From positions 1 through 41,535 of the forward strand of contig JBDTCO010000033.1 in the NCBI GenBank assembly GCA_039923495.1: a stretch of DNA of 41,535 nt. The letters run 5' to 3'. Position 1 is the stretch's first letter. Each line of letters begins with the position of its first letter. Below, piece after piece: positions 17,069 through 27,053 of this stretch. Source of the DNA: JBDTCO01 sp039923495 (GTDB taxonomy: Bacteria > Myxococcota_A > Polyangia > Palsa-1104). Position numbers and translations under genes: made by a program. The notes below the pieces were generated by a model. The model searched no databases and was not told the DNA's origin. It saw only the letters and a list, made by a program, of their open reading frames with translations.

Positions 17069-18358
17069 CTACTTCTTGTCGTCGAACGAGTAGCCCTTCG
17101 GGATGATGACGATGCCATCCGTGACGGTGAAGCGACGAGCGTCGGCCTCGGGGTCGTAGCCGATCTCGGTGTGGGGCGGCACGTGAACGCCCTTGTCGAT
17201 GATCGCCTTCTTGATCTTGCAGTGACGGCCGATGACGACCCCGTCGAGCAGGAGGCTCTCGTCCACCTGCGTATAGCTGTTCACGCGCACCATCGGTGAG
17301 AGCACGCAGCGGTTGATGCGGCCGCCCGAGATGATGCAGCCCTCGGAGACGAGCGAGTCGGTGGCGCTGCCCACGCGCTGACCGTTCTGATCGTTGGAGT
17401 CGGCGAACACGAACTTGGCGGGAGGGAGGCTGCGCGATGACGTGCGGATCGGCCAGCGCTGGTTGTACAGATCGAGGCTGGGCTTCGGGTTCACGAGGTC
17501 CATGTGGGCCTCGAAGTAGGCGGCGATGGTGCCGACGTCCTTCCAGTAGCCCTTCTCGGCCTCGAGGGCGCCGGGGACGATGTTCTGCGCGAAGTCGTAC
17601 GCGTAGACGTTGCGGCCGCGCTCGACCATGCCGGGCAGGATGTTGCGGCCGAAGTCGTGCTGCGTGTCGCCCTCGGCGTCACTCTTCAGCTCCTCGACGA
17701 GCACGTCGCTCTCGAAGACGTAGTTCCCCATCGACGCGAGCGCCCAGCCAGGACGACCGGGGATCTCGCGCGGCTTCTCGGGCTTCTCCTCGAACGCGAG
17801 CACGCGACCGGTGGAATCGACCTCGACGATGCCGAACGCGCTCGCCTCGGAGACGGGCACGGGCAGGACGGCGACGGAGGCATCGGCGTTCATCTCGACG
17901 TGCGCGTCGATCATCTGGCCGACGTCCATCTTGTAGACGTGATCGCCACCGAAGACGGCGACGAGGTCCGGCGTCTCGTCGGTGATGACGTTGAGCGACT
18001 GGAACGCAGCGTCGGCCGAGCCACGGAACCAGCTCTGACCGGTGCGCTGCTGGGCCGGCACGACCTCGACGTAGAGATCGAGCATCGCGGGCAGACGCCA
18101 GCCACGCCCGATGTGCGTGTTCAGCGAGTCGCTCTTGTACTGCGTGAGGACCTTGATCTTGAGCAGCCCGGAGTTGATGAAGTTGGACAGGACGAAGTCG
18201 ATGAGGCGATAGCGCCCGGCGATCGGCACGGCTGGCTTCGCGCGATCGATGGTGAGCGGCCAGAGCCTTCGGCCTTCGCCCCCGGCGAGCACGAGCCCGA
18301 GGACCTTCGGGGCAGGGCCACGTCCGTGCGCTTGCTGACGTCGATCGGGAGCTGTCAC
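17069..18358 (-). CDS. glgC: Glucose-1-phosphate adenylyltransferase (ADP-glucose pyrophosphorylase)
   Basis: 429 residues, normal length. It makes ADP-glucose from glucose-1-phosphate and ATP, the committed step of bacterial glycogen synthesis. Seen: nucleotide-binding LAGGEGRRLWPLTIDRAKPAVP, RGSADAAFQSL, the metal/substrate loop AVFGGDHVYKMD, FEEKPEKP, and a C-terminal left-handed beta-helix with hexapeptide-like repeats (VSEGCIISGGRINRCVLSP, VVIGRHCKIKKAIIDKGVHV). The GTG start lies six bases after the kinase stop and the stop lies 12 bases before GH57, so the three genes are almost certainly one transcript. No glgA is in the window. The N-terminal 17 residues are polar and may be flexible. 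Confidence 0.96.
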   Translation of the reverse strand: MTAPDRRQQAHGRGPAPKVLGLVLAGGEGRRLWPLTIDRAKPAVPIAGRYRLIDFVLSNFINSGLLKIKVLTQYKSDSLNTHIGRGWRLPAMLDLYVEVVPAQQRTGQSWFRGSADAAFQSLNVITDETPDLVAVFGGDHVYKMDVGQMIDAHVEMNADASVAVLPVPVSEASAFGIVEVDSTGRVLAFEEKPEKPREIPGRPGWALASMGNYVFESDVLVEELKSDAEGDTQHDFGRNILPGMVERGRNVYAYDFAQNIVPGALEAEKGYWKDVGTIAAYFEAHMDLVNPKPSLDLYNQRWPIRTSSRSLPPAKFVFADSNDQNGQRVGSATDSLVSEGCIISGGRINRCVLSPMVRVNSYTQVDESLLLDGVVIGRHCKIKKAIIDKGVHVPPHTEIGYDPEADARRFTVTDGIVIIPKGYSFDDKK

Positions 18359-18364
18359 GAAGAG

Positions 18365-19852
18365 TTACCGTTTCTGCGACTGCGTCGTTCCGTCGCCAAA
18401 GAGGGAGTTGCGGAGAACGAACACCGCGCCCGCACCGGCGGCGAGCACGACGGCGAGCACGGCCGCGACGACGACCTTCTTTTTTCCGTCGGCGGGGGGG
18501 GGCGCTGAGGACGGACGCGCAGAGCCGCTCCTCTGCTGATTCGCGCTGGACGCTTGCACGGGCGCCTTGCCGCTGGTGTTCGCGACGCGCGCGCTGCCTG
18601 ACGAGGCGCCGATCGGCTGTGCGACGCGAGATGCGTTGGGGATGGCCGAGCCATCGCCTTCGAGGAGATCTTCGAGCGCCTCGAGCTTGCCCGTGGCGTC
18701 GCCACGCGGAGGACGGCGGCCCTTCGAGTCGCCTTCGTCTGCCCAGCCACGCGTGTCGACGAAGAGGCCCGGGTCGAGCGGTGCATCACCGCCGTCGCCA
18801 GCCGGCGACGGGCTGAGCCCGCCTGGGTCGAACTCCTCGAGCGAGGTGAACTTCACCATCTCCTCGTTGATGAGCGCGTCGATGAGCTTCGAGTCGTCGC
18901 TCTTCTTGAGCTGCGGCTGCGAGCGCTGCTTCTCGCGGATGCACGACTGCACGAGCTGCTCGATGTCGCGGCTCGTGACCTTCATGCGCTGCGAGAACAG
19001 GTACTGCGCGAGCGCGTCCTGGAGATCGGCGGCCTGCGCGTAGCGTTCCTCGACGTCGCGAGCGAGCGCGCGGCGGATGATCTGCTCGAGCTCCGGCTTC
19101 ACATCCGGGTTGAGCGCCTCGATGCTCGGCACCTTCGCCTGACGTACGAGCTCGACGGTCTGGTAGTCGGTCTCGCCGAAGAAGAGGCGCTTGCCGGTGA
19201 TGAGCTCGAACAGGAGGATGCCGACGGCGAAGATGTCCGCGCGCCGATCGACCTCCTTGCCGGACGCAGCCTCGGGCGAGAGGTAGCTGAACTTGCCCTT
19301 CACGACGCCCGGATCGGTGGTCTCGAGCTGGCTCGTTGCCTTCGCGAGCCCGAAGTCGACGAGCTTCACCTCGCCGCGCTTCGAGACGAGGATGTTCGGC
19401 GGCGAGATGTCGCGATGCACGATGCCGAGCTCGCGGCCCGTCTCGGCGTCGATGAAGTCGTGCGCGTACTGGAGGCCCTTGCAGACCTCCATCATGATGA
19501 GGATGACCTGCGGCAGCGCCATCCGCTGGTTCTGACGCTTCAGGGACTCGATCAGCGTCTTGAGGTTCGCCCCGTCGACGAAGTCCATGACGATGAAGTA
19601 GGCCGTGTCGGCCATACCGATGTCGGAGACGCCGACGATGTTCGCGTGCGAGAAGCCCATGGAGAGCCGGGCCTCGTCGAGGAACATCTGGATGAACTTT
19701 TTGTTCTTGGTGAGGTTCGGAAGGATCTTCTTGATCGCGACTTGCTTCTTGACGCCGCCGACGGTGCTCTCGACGACGCCACGGTAGACCTCGGCCATAC
19801 CGCCGGCGTCGAGCTTGTCTACGATCCGGTATTTGGAGTAGCTGTCAGCCAT
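18365..19852 (-). CDS. Membrane-anchored Hanks-type Ser/Thr protein kinase
   Basis: 495 residues. Kinase domain about 8-280: Gly-rich loop DAGGMAEVYRG, VAIKK with Lys41, HRDISPPN (catalytic Asp148), VDFGLA (Asp166), SYLSPEAASG in place of APE, and ADIFAVGILLFELITGKRLF. The HRDISPPN form is common in myxobacterial kinases. A long Ser/Pro/Ala-rich linker follows, then one TM helix near residues 460-480 and a short C-terminal tail; the kinase domain should face the cytoplasm. No PASTA or other sensor domain. First gene of an operon with glgC and GH57, so the substrate may be a glycogen enzyme. A C9 run in the linker just before the TM helix is a potential slippage site. Confidence 0.94.
   Translation of the reverse strand: MADSYSKYRIVDKLDAGGMAEVYRGVVESTVGGVKKQVAIKKILPNLTKNKKFIQMFLDEARLSMGFSHANIVGVSDIGMADTAYFIVMDFVDGANLKTLIESLKRQNQRMALPQVILIMMEVCKGLQYAHDFIDAETGRELGIVHRDISPPNILVSKRGEVKLVDFGLAKATSQLETTDPGVVKGKFSYLSPEAASGKEVDRRADIFAVGILLFELITGKRLFFGETDYQTVELVRQAKVPSIEALNPDVKPELEQIIRRALARDVEERYAQAADLQDALAQYLFSQRMKVTSRDIEQLVQSCIREKQRSQPQLKKSDDSKLIDALINEEMVKFTSLEEFDPGGLSPSPAGDGGDAPLDPGLFVDTRGWADEGDSKGRRPPRGDATGKLEALEDLLEGDGSAIPNASRVAQPIGASSGSARVANTSGKAPVQASSANQQRSGSARPSSAPPPADGKKKVVVAAVLAVVLAAGAGAVFVLRNSLFGDGTTQSQKR
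18494..18502 (-). repeat. C9 homopolymer (G9 on plus) in the kinase linker
   Basis: Nine C bases on the coding strand encode three successive prolines immediately before the TM helix of the kinase. The frame is intact here. A one-base slip would remove the membrane anchor but leave the kinase domain whole. Confidence 0.9.
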
Positions 19853-19879
19853 CGCGCGTAGATGCCTATTCGGCCCTGT

Positions 19880-19908
19880 ACGTTACCACGCCGTTCGACG
19901 CGACCCAA
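19880..19908 (-). promoter_or_regulatory. Promoter of the kinase-glgC-GH57 operon
   Basis: Minus strand: TTGGGT (19908-19903), 17-base spacer, TAACGT (19885-19880). The transcript would start near 19873, giving a leader of about 20 bases before the kinase ATG at 19852. Confidence 0.45.
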
Positions 19909-19948
19909 AGGACGCGGCGCACAGGCACGATGTTTTTGCCGAGAAGGC

Positions 19949-20389
19949 TCAACCTTCGTCTGAGCCGGAAGCCGAGGCGCCGTCGCCGCCCATGTCGTCG
20001 CGCTCGCCCGAGCGACCGCCGGCCTGCTCGGCCACGGCCTCTTCCTGCTCGCGGGCTTCCTTGCAGTCGATGCAGAGCGTCGTCACTGGACGCGCGAGGA
20101 GACGGCGATAGCCAATCGGCTCGCTGCAGTCCTCGCACTCGTTGATCTCGTTCTTGCCGAGACGCTCGAGCGCTTCGTTGACCTTGGTGAGCAGGAACTT
20201 CTCGCGGTCGCGCAGGCGCAGCTCGGTGGAGAAGAGCTCTTCCTCCATCGACTCGTCGATCGAGTCGCGGCCGACATTGCGCTCGCGGTTCATGCTGAAT
20301 GCGAGGCCGTCCTTGGCGTTGTGGAGGATGCGCTCACGCTCGGCTTCGAGGGCGGTGCGCAGGGTCTGGCTCTGTTCAGCGGTCAACAT
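19949..20389 (-). CDS. DksA/TraR-family zinc-finger transcription regulator
   Basis: 146 residues. An N-terminal helical, coiled-coil-like region (to about residue 80) is followed by a C4 zinc finger: Cys85, Cys88, Cys106, Cys109 in CEDC...PIGYRRLLARP...CIDC, the family signature C-x2-C-x17-C-x2-C. DksA proteins bind in the secondary channel of RNA polymerase and work with ppGpp in starvation responses. The C-terminal 35 residues are Glu/Gly/Ser-rich and look disordered. AGGAG lies six bases before the ATG. The leader contains a 7-bp hairpin (20410-20432). It lies 96 bases upstream of the kinase operon on the same strand. Confidence 0.9.
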   Translation of the reverse strand: MLTAEQSQTLRTALEAERERILHNAKDGLAFSMNRERNVGRDSIDESMEEELFSTELRLRDREKFLLTKVNEALERLGKNEINECEDCSEPIGYRRLLARPVTTLCIDCKEAREQEEAVAEQAGGRSGERDDMGGDGASASGSDEG

Positions 20390-20409
20390 CGGTGTCTCCT
20401 CACGACTCG

Positions 20410-20432
20410 GCGCCTGGTTCCACTGCAGGCGC
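20410..20432 (-). promoter_or_regulatory. Inverted repeat in the dksA-like 5' leader
   Basis: GCGCCTG (20410-20416), a nine-base loop, CAGGCGC (20426-20432): a perfect 7-bp stem about nine bases upstream of the AGGAG ribosome-binding site. A possible -10, TACTGT on the minus strand (20462-20457), would place it inside the mRNA leader. The rest of the 193-base gap shows nothing further that I can support. Confidence 0.4.
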
Positions 20433-20563
20433 AGATCGCGCGCTGCTTAGGTGGCCACAGTAGCCGACTCGTTCCAAACGGGGGCGGTGAATGTGCGAAT
20501 GAAAGTGCGACGCGCAAGGGCGAGTGACAGACCATCGTGCGAGAACCGCGCGGTGGGGATGAC

Positions 20564-20580
20564 GGCGGGAAGGTCCCGCC
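20564..20580 (-). terminator. Hairpin three bases after the clpX stop
   Basis: GGCGGGA - AGG - TCCCGCC: a perfect 7-bp GC-rich stem with a three-base loop just beyond the clpX stop codon. No T-run follows it in the clpX direction, so it is either a weak intrinsic terminator or an mRNA 3'-end stabiliser. Confidence 0.45.
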
Positions 20581-20582
20581 CG

Positions 20583-21800
<1,218 letters not shown>

Positions 21801-21844
21801 TTGCGCTGCACCTATCCTTCACGACGACTCCAATTGTTGCATGG

Positions 21845-22726
21845 TCAGCGGCGGGTGCCAACCCCACCAGGTGCGCTCGCAGTCACGGGCGCCGTACTCG
21901 TTGCAGTGGAGAGTTGGATGCCGGGTAGCGCCGCTTCCGCCTGGCGAAGCTTCGTCTTTCGAGCCGGGGGAATGTAACTCGTCAGGTCGAGCTTCGCTCG
22001 TCCCAGATCGCTGTCGAACGTCGTTCGCAGGAGCACGTGCGAAGCATCGTCCGTGACCCACAGGGCGATGCTTCGCTGCGGACGACCGATCTTGTTCCCC
22101 GCGTCGTCGATGCGGTCGAGCGTGCCGTCGATGTGGATCGCGGCGACGGGCGCTTTCGGGTGCTCGGGATCGTCGCCGAGCACGAGCGGCTCGCGACCCC
22201 GCACAACGAGATGTGCACGCCACAACGCACCCCCGTCGAGCACGTCGAGATCGTAGGCCGCCCCGTTCGAGAGCGCGCTCGCACGCAGCGCGAAGTACGC
22301 GGCGATCGGGTCACGCGGCTCGCGCGACATCACGCGCGACTGGTGCCTCTTGCCCTTCGGCGAGGCCAGGTCGAGGTCGAGCTTCTTGCCGTCGAGGAGC
22401 GAGTGGAAGCTGCTCTCGTGCAGGCCCTTCTCGTCCGACACGATCTCGCGCGGCGCCAGGGTGGCCACATCGAGCGTGAGCACGTACGCCGCGGTCATCG
22501 GCGCGACGAGCTTCACGATCGACAGCGTCTCCGCCTCGCCCTGCACGTACACGAGCGAGCGGCCGTTCTTCTCGAACGGTGCGCCCACGACCATGCGCGC
22601 GCGCGCACCCACGATCGGTCCCATCGAGAGCGCGAACGTGAAGCCCTCGCCCGGCTGGACTCCACGATTCTCGGCATGTGCGGTCGTGGTGAAGAGCAAG
22701 GCGAGTGCGACCGGCGTGAGTCTCAT
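21845..22726 (-). CDS. DUF3108-family exported protein
   Basis: 293 residues from the ATG at 22726, which gives a clear signal peptide (MRLTPVALALLFTTTAHA before ENRGVQPG). GEGFTFALSMGPIVGARARM and the following strands (SLVYVQGEAETLSIVKLVAP, DVATLAPREIVSDEKGLHES) match the pattern of DUF3108 periplasmic or secreted beta-rich proteins. The second half is again beta-rich (AAIHIDGTLDRIDDAGNKIG, IALWVTDDASHVLLRTTF), with a disordered Ala/Thr/Gly tail. Function unknown. Convergent with nothing and 44 bases upstream of clpX on the same strand. Divergent from pdxA over an 80-base gap that holds a 14-base palindrome. Confidence 0.8.
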   Translation of the reverse strand: MRLTPVALALLFTTTAHAENRGVQPGEGFTFALSMGPIVGARARMVVGAPFEKNGRSLVYVQGEAETLSIVKLVAPMTAAYVLTLDVATLAPREIVSDEKGLHESSFHSLLDGKKLDLDLASPKGKRHQSRVMSREPRDPIAAYFALRASALSNGAAYDLDVLDGGALWRAHLVVRGREPLVLGDDPEHPKAPVAAIHIDGTLDRIDDAGNKIGRPQRSIALWVTDDASHVLLRTTFDSDLGRAKLDLTSYIPPARKTKLRQAEAALPGIQLSTATSTAPVTASAPGGVGTRR

Positions 22727-22759
22727 GCCCGATACAGACTGCACCAGGGGCCGCGGCAT

Positions 22760-22773
22760 TCAACCGCGGTTGA
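22760..22773. promoter_or_regulatory. 14-base perfect palindrome between divergent genes
   Basis: TCAACCGCGGTTGA is its own reverse complement. Its right arm begins a TTGACC box reading toward pdxA, and on the other strand the left arm ends in TTGAAT reading toward the DUF3108 gene. It may be an operator or simply two back-to-back -35 boxes. Confidence 0.4.
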
Positions 22774-22799
22774 CCGAACGTGCATGTCGCGGCGAGCCT
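22770..22799 (+). promoter_or_regulatory. Candidate pdxA promoter
   Basis: TTGACC (22770-22775), 18-base spacer, GAGCCT (22794-22799), seven bases, ATG 22807. The -10 differs from TANNNT by its first base. The spacing predicts a leaderless mRNA. Confidence 0.4.
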
Positions 22800-22806
22800 G
22801 TCCCGC

Positions 22807-23760
22807 ATGAAGCCCGTCGGCATCACCCTTGGAGATCCGGCGGGCATCGGCCCCGAGATCGTCGCACGAGCCCTTGCTCTCCCGTGGAGCGCACCGCTCC
22901 GCGTGTTCGGCGATCGCGGTGTGATCGAGCGCGCCGCAGCGGTGTGCAAGGTCGTGCCGCGTGCGTTCGAGCTCGTCGAGGTCACCGCGCTGCACGCGGC
23001 GGTCGCCGGCTCGCCGGAGGTGGGCGCAGCGCAGGTCGCGTACCTCGAGGCCGCGCTCCGAGAAGCAAGGGCAGGCGCGCTCTCGGCGCTGTGCACCGCG
23101 CCGATCCACAAGGCCGCGTGCAAGCGCGCGGGCTTCGCGTTCCCCGGCCACACCGAGCTGCTCGCTGCACGGCTCTCGCCGACCGAGGTGCCCCTGTCCG
23201 TGACGATGATGCTCGCGGGCCCTCGTCTCCGCGTCTCGCTCGCGACGGTGCACATCGCCGTGTCCGAGGTGCCCGTCGCGCTCGCCATCGGAGATCCGAT
23301 CGTGCGGGCCATCGTGCAGACCGTGGACACGCTCGTCACCTCGTTCGGCCTCGCGCGGCCGCGCGTCGCCGTGTGTGGCCTCAACCCGCACGCGGGCGAA
23401 GCGGGGCACTTCGGCGACGAGGAGCTCCGCCTCATCGAGCCCGCCATCGAGCGAGCGCGCGCGCAGCGCCCGGGCGCGCTCATCGTCGGTCCATCGGTGC
23501 CGGACGCGATCTTCCGCGATGCCGTCACTGGCAAGCACGACGCCGTCGTCGCGATGTACCACGACCAAGGCCTCATCCCCGTGAAGCTCGTCGACTTCGA
23601 GGAAGCGGTGAACGTGACGCTGGGGCTGCCGCTTCTGCGTACCTCGCCCGACCACGGCGTCGCGTACGACATCGCCGGGCAAGGCATCGCCAGGCCCACC
23701 TCGTTCTTTGCAGCGCTCAGGATGGCATGCGCGGCGAGCTCGACGGCGCGGGAGCGGTGA
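22807..23760 (+). CDS. pdxA: 4-hydroxythreonine-4-phosphate dehydrogenase
   Basis: 317 residues from ATG 22807; MKPVGITLGDPAGIGPE is the typical PdxA N-terminus, so the longer GTG-started form at 22780 is not favoured. Metal and substrate ligands are visible in FPGHTELLA, AMYHDQGLIPVKL and RTSPDHGVAYDIAGQG. The enzyme oxidises 4-phosphohydroxy-L-threonine in the DXP-dependent pyridoxal-phosphate pathway. Alone here: no pdxJ or ksgA neighbour (ksgA often follows pdxA). The stop is three bases from the stop of the convergent radical-SAM gene, so there is no terminator between them. Confidence 0.95.
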   Translation: MKPVGITLGDPAGIGPEIVARALALPWSAPLRVFGDRGVIERAAAVCKVVPRAFELVEVTALHAAVAGSPEVGAAQVAYLEAALREARAGALSALCTAPIHKAACKRAGFAFPGHTELLAARLSPTEVPLSVTMMLAGPRLRVSLATVHIAVSEVPVALAIGDPIVRAIVQTVDTLVTSFGLARPRVAVCGLNPHAGEAGHFGDEELRLIEPAIERARAQRPGALIVGPSVPDAIFRDAVTGKHDAVVAMYHDQGLIPVKLVDFEEAVNVTLGLPLLRTSPDHGVAYDIAGQGIARPTSFFAALRMACAASSTARER

Positions 23761-23763
23761 AGG

Positions 23764-25254
<1,491 letters not shown>

Positions 25255-25291
25255 GGGTATCGCGCCATGGCGCCAAAGGGTCCTAGCACGT

Positions 25292-26026
25292 CTACGCCGC
25301 GCTGACGAAGCGCTCGAGGAAGTGCCTCAGCACCTGCTCGCCGTGCGGCGTGTCGGTGCTGCCGTTCATGATGCCACCGAGCTGCGTGCGGCACCGACCG
25401 CGGCACTCGAGGTCGTTCTCGAGGATGGGACGGCGATGTTCGATGATGCGGCGCACGACCTTGCCGCTCATCTCCGGGTGGAACTGCACGCCGCGGACGT
25501 GCTCGCCGACGGCGATCGCCTGCGTCGGGGTGTGCGGGCTGCCGGCGAGGAGCAGGAACGCGGCCGACAGCTCCCAGACCTCGTCGCAGTGCGACTGGTT
25601 CACGCGCACGCGGCGCGGCAGGCCCGCGAAGAGGCGATCGTGTTCGCCCGCGTCCGTGAGCTCGACGTCGTTGGTGCCGACCTCCCAGCCGTTCGGGTTG
25701 GTGCGGACGCGCGCGCCGAACGCATGCGCGATGAGCTGGTGACCGAAGCACACGCCGAGGACCGGCACCCCGTGCGCGGCCGCGCGACGCACGGTGTCCG
25801 CCGCCTCGTGCATCCACGGCTCGGGCTCGACGAGCGAGCGTGGCGAGCCGGAGATGAGGAAGCCATCGAGGCCAGCGACGTCGGCGTAGGGTCGCGTGAA
25901 GGCGTCGTGCACGTCGATGCTGACGTCGTCGCCGAGCACTCTGGCGAACCACTCCTCGTAGTCACCGATGTCACCGCGCAGCGTGGAGTCGGTCTGACCG
26001 GTCTTGAAGAGCAGCAGCCTGCGCAC
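25292..26026 (-). CDS. Class I glutamine amidotransferase (GMP synthase-like domain)
   Basis: 244 residues. The nucleophile is in VLGVCFGHQLIA (Cys93) and the catalytic His183/Glu185 in GVQFHPE, so all three triad residues are present. DGFLISGSPRSL forms the oxyanion side. Stand-alone proteins of this type act on small molecules (for example gamma-glutamyl peptides) or have unknown roles; no synthase partner domain is attached. GTG start with TAAAAT nine bases ahead and a good -35 box. The B12/radical SAM gene follows on the same strand, which may hint at a joint pathway, but I would not press this. Confidence 0.88.
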   Translation of the reverse strand: MRRLLLFKTGQTDSTLRGDIGDYEEWFARVLGDDVSIDVHDAFTRPYADVAGLDGFLISGSPRSLVEPEPWMHEAADTVRRAAAHGVPVLGVCFGHQLIAHAFGARVRTNPNGWEVGTNDVELTDAGEHDRLFAGLPRRVRVNQSHCDEVWELSAAFLLLAGSPHTPTQAIAVGEHVRGVQFHPEMSGKVVRRIIEHRRPILENDLECRGRCRTQLGGIMNGSTDTPHGEQVLRHFLERFVSAA

Positions 26027-26035
26027 GATGGGAGA

Positions 26036-26064
26036 ATTTTAGCGCGCCAGGCCGGGTGCGCCAA
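26036..26064 (-). promoter_or_regulatory. Promoter for the amidotransferase gene
   Basis: Minus strand: TTGGCG (26064-26059), 17-base spacer, TAAAAT (26041-26036), then nine bases to the GTG at 26026. The transcript would have a leader of only about three bases. Confidence 0.6.
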
Positions 26065-26071
26065 TTCCGTT

Positions 26072-27013
26072 TCAGCTCCTGCGGCCCTCGGGTGTGAGCC
26101 GCAGCATGGCGGCGAGCTCGGAAGCGCTGCTGGGACGCTCGCCGGGGCTCTTGGCGAGCGTGGCCGCGAGAACGTGGTCGAGCTCCTCCGACAGACCGGG
26201 GCAGAGCTCACGCAGCGACGGAGGATGCTCGCTCAGGTGCGCCTCGATGAGGGACACGGGGTCGCCCCCGATGAAGGGCCTGCGCCCACACAGGAGCTCG
26301 AACAGGATGAGCCCGAGCGAGTAGAGATCCGCGCGACCATCGAGCGTGGCCCCCGCCACGACCTCGGGAGACACGTACGCGGGTGTGCCGAACGGCTCGT
26401 CGGCCTCGAGGCGCGCGGCGTCGATGCGGACGGCGAGCCCGTAGTCCATCAGCATCGCGAAGGGCCGGGCGGGAGGCTCCCCCAGGCGGGCGTCCGCCGT
26501 TTCGATGATGAACACGTTCTGCGGCTTCACGTCGCGATGCAGCCAGCCGATGCAGTGCAGGCGCTCGAGCGCCGAGAGCAGGTCGTCGGCCCACGCGAGC
26601 GCGAGCTGTGCACCGACGTGAGGGTGACCGGTGCGCAGGCGCTCCGAGAGCGTGATCCCGTCGTACAGCGGGCTGACGTGGAAGGGACGGCTGCGTCCAT
26701 CTCCGACGGACTGACGACCGCCGTTGAGGATGCGCGCGCAGTTGGCGTGCTGCGACGTCTCGTGGATCGCCGTGGACAGCTCGCGCTCGCGGGCGATGCG
26801 CGCCTCGGCGAGCGGATGCCCGACCCACATCGGGAGCACCGTTTTTATGGCGTAGCGTCCGTCCGTCGGCCTCGCCTCCGCAGAACCGACCGACGTGAGC
26901 ACGCCACGCCCAATCTCGGCCTGTAGCAGGTAGCTCCGTCCGTCCTCGTCGACGAACCAGGGCGGGCCCGAGTCGAGGACGCCTCTTGCGCCTCCAGCCT
27001 CGTCGGCTTGCAT
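26072..27013 (-). CDS. Small soluble Ser/Thr protein kinase with a DYG motif
   Basis: 313 residues from ATG 27013. It is essentially a bare kinase domain: YAIKTVLP with Lys57, WLHRDVKPQNVF (Asp161), MLMDYGLAVRI in which the usual DFG is DYG (Asp190-Gly192), TPAYVSPEVV for the APE region, and ADLYSLGLILFELLCGRRPF. The glycine loop IGRGVLTSVGSA is unusual. No TM helix and no sensor domain, so probably cytoplasmic. Catalytic Lys and both Asp are present, so activity is expected. TACACT ends six bases before the ATG (leaderless). The M61 peptidase gene lies 40 bases upstream on the same strand. Confidence 0.9.
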   Translation of the reverse strand: MQADEAGGARGVLDSGPPWFVDEDGRSYLLQAEIGRGVLTSVGSAEARPTDGRYAIKTVLPMWVGHPLAEARIARERELSTAIHETSQHANCARILNGGRQSVGDGRSRPFHVSPLYDGITLSERLRTGHPHVGAQLALAWADDLLSALERLHCIGWLHRDVKPQNVFIIETADARLGEPPARPFAMLMDYGLAVRIDAARLEADEPFGTPAYVSPEVVAGATLDGRADLYSLGLILFELLCGRRPFIGGDPVSLIEAHLSEHPPSLRELCPGLSEELDHVLAATLAKSPGERPSSASELAAMLRLTPEGRRS

Positions 27014-27019
27014 CGCGCG

Positions 27020-27025
27020 AGTGTA
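27020..27025 (-). promoter_or_regulatory. -10 box (TACACT) of the small kinase
   Basis: On the minus strand TACACT is followed by six bases and the ATG at 27013. CTGGCC 17 bases further upstream (27048-27043) is a weak -35 candidate. Confidence 0.45.
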
Positions 27026-27053
27026 GCACGCGTTTCTGGGACGGCCAGTCGGG

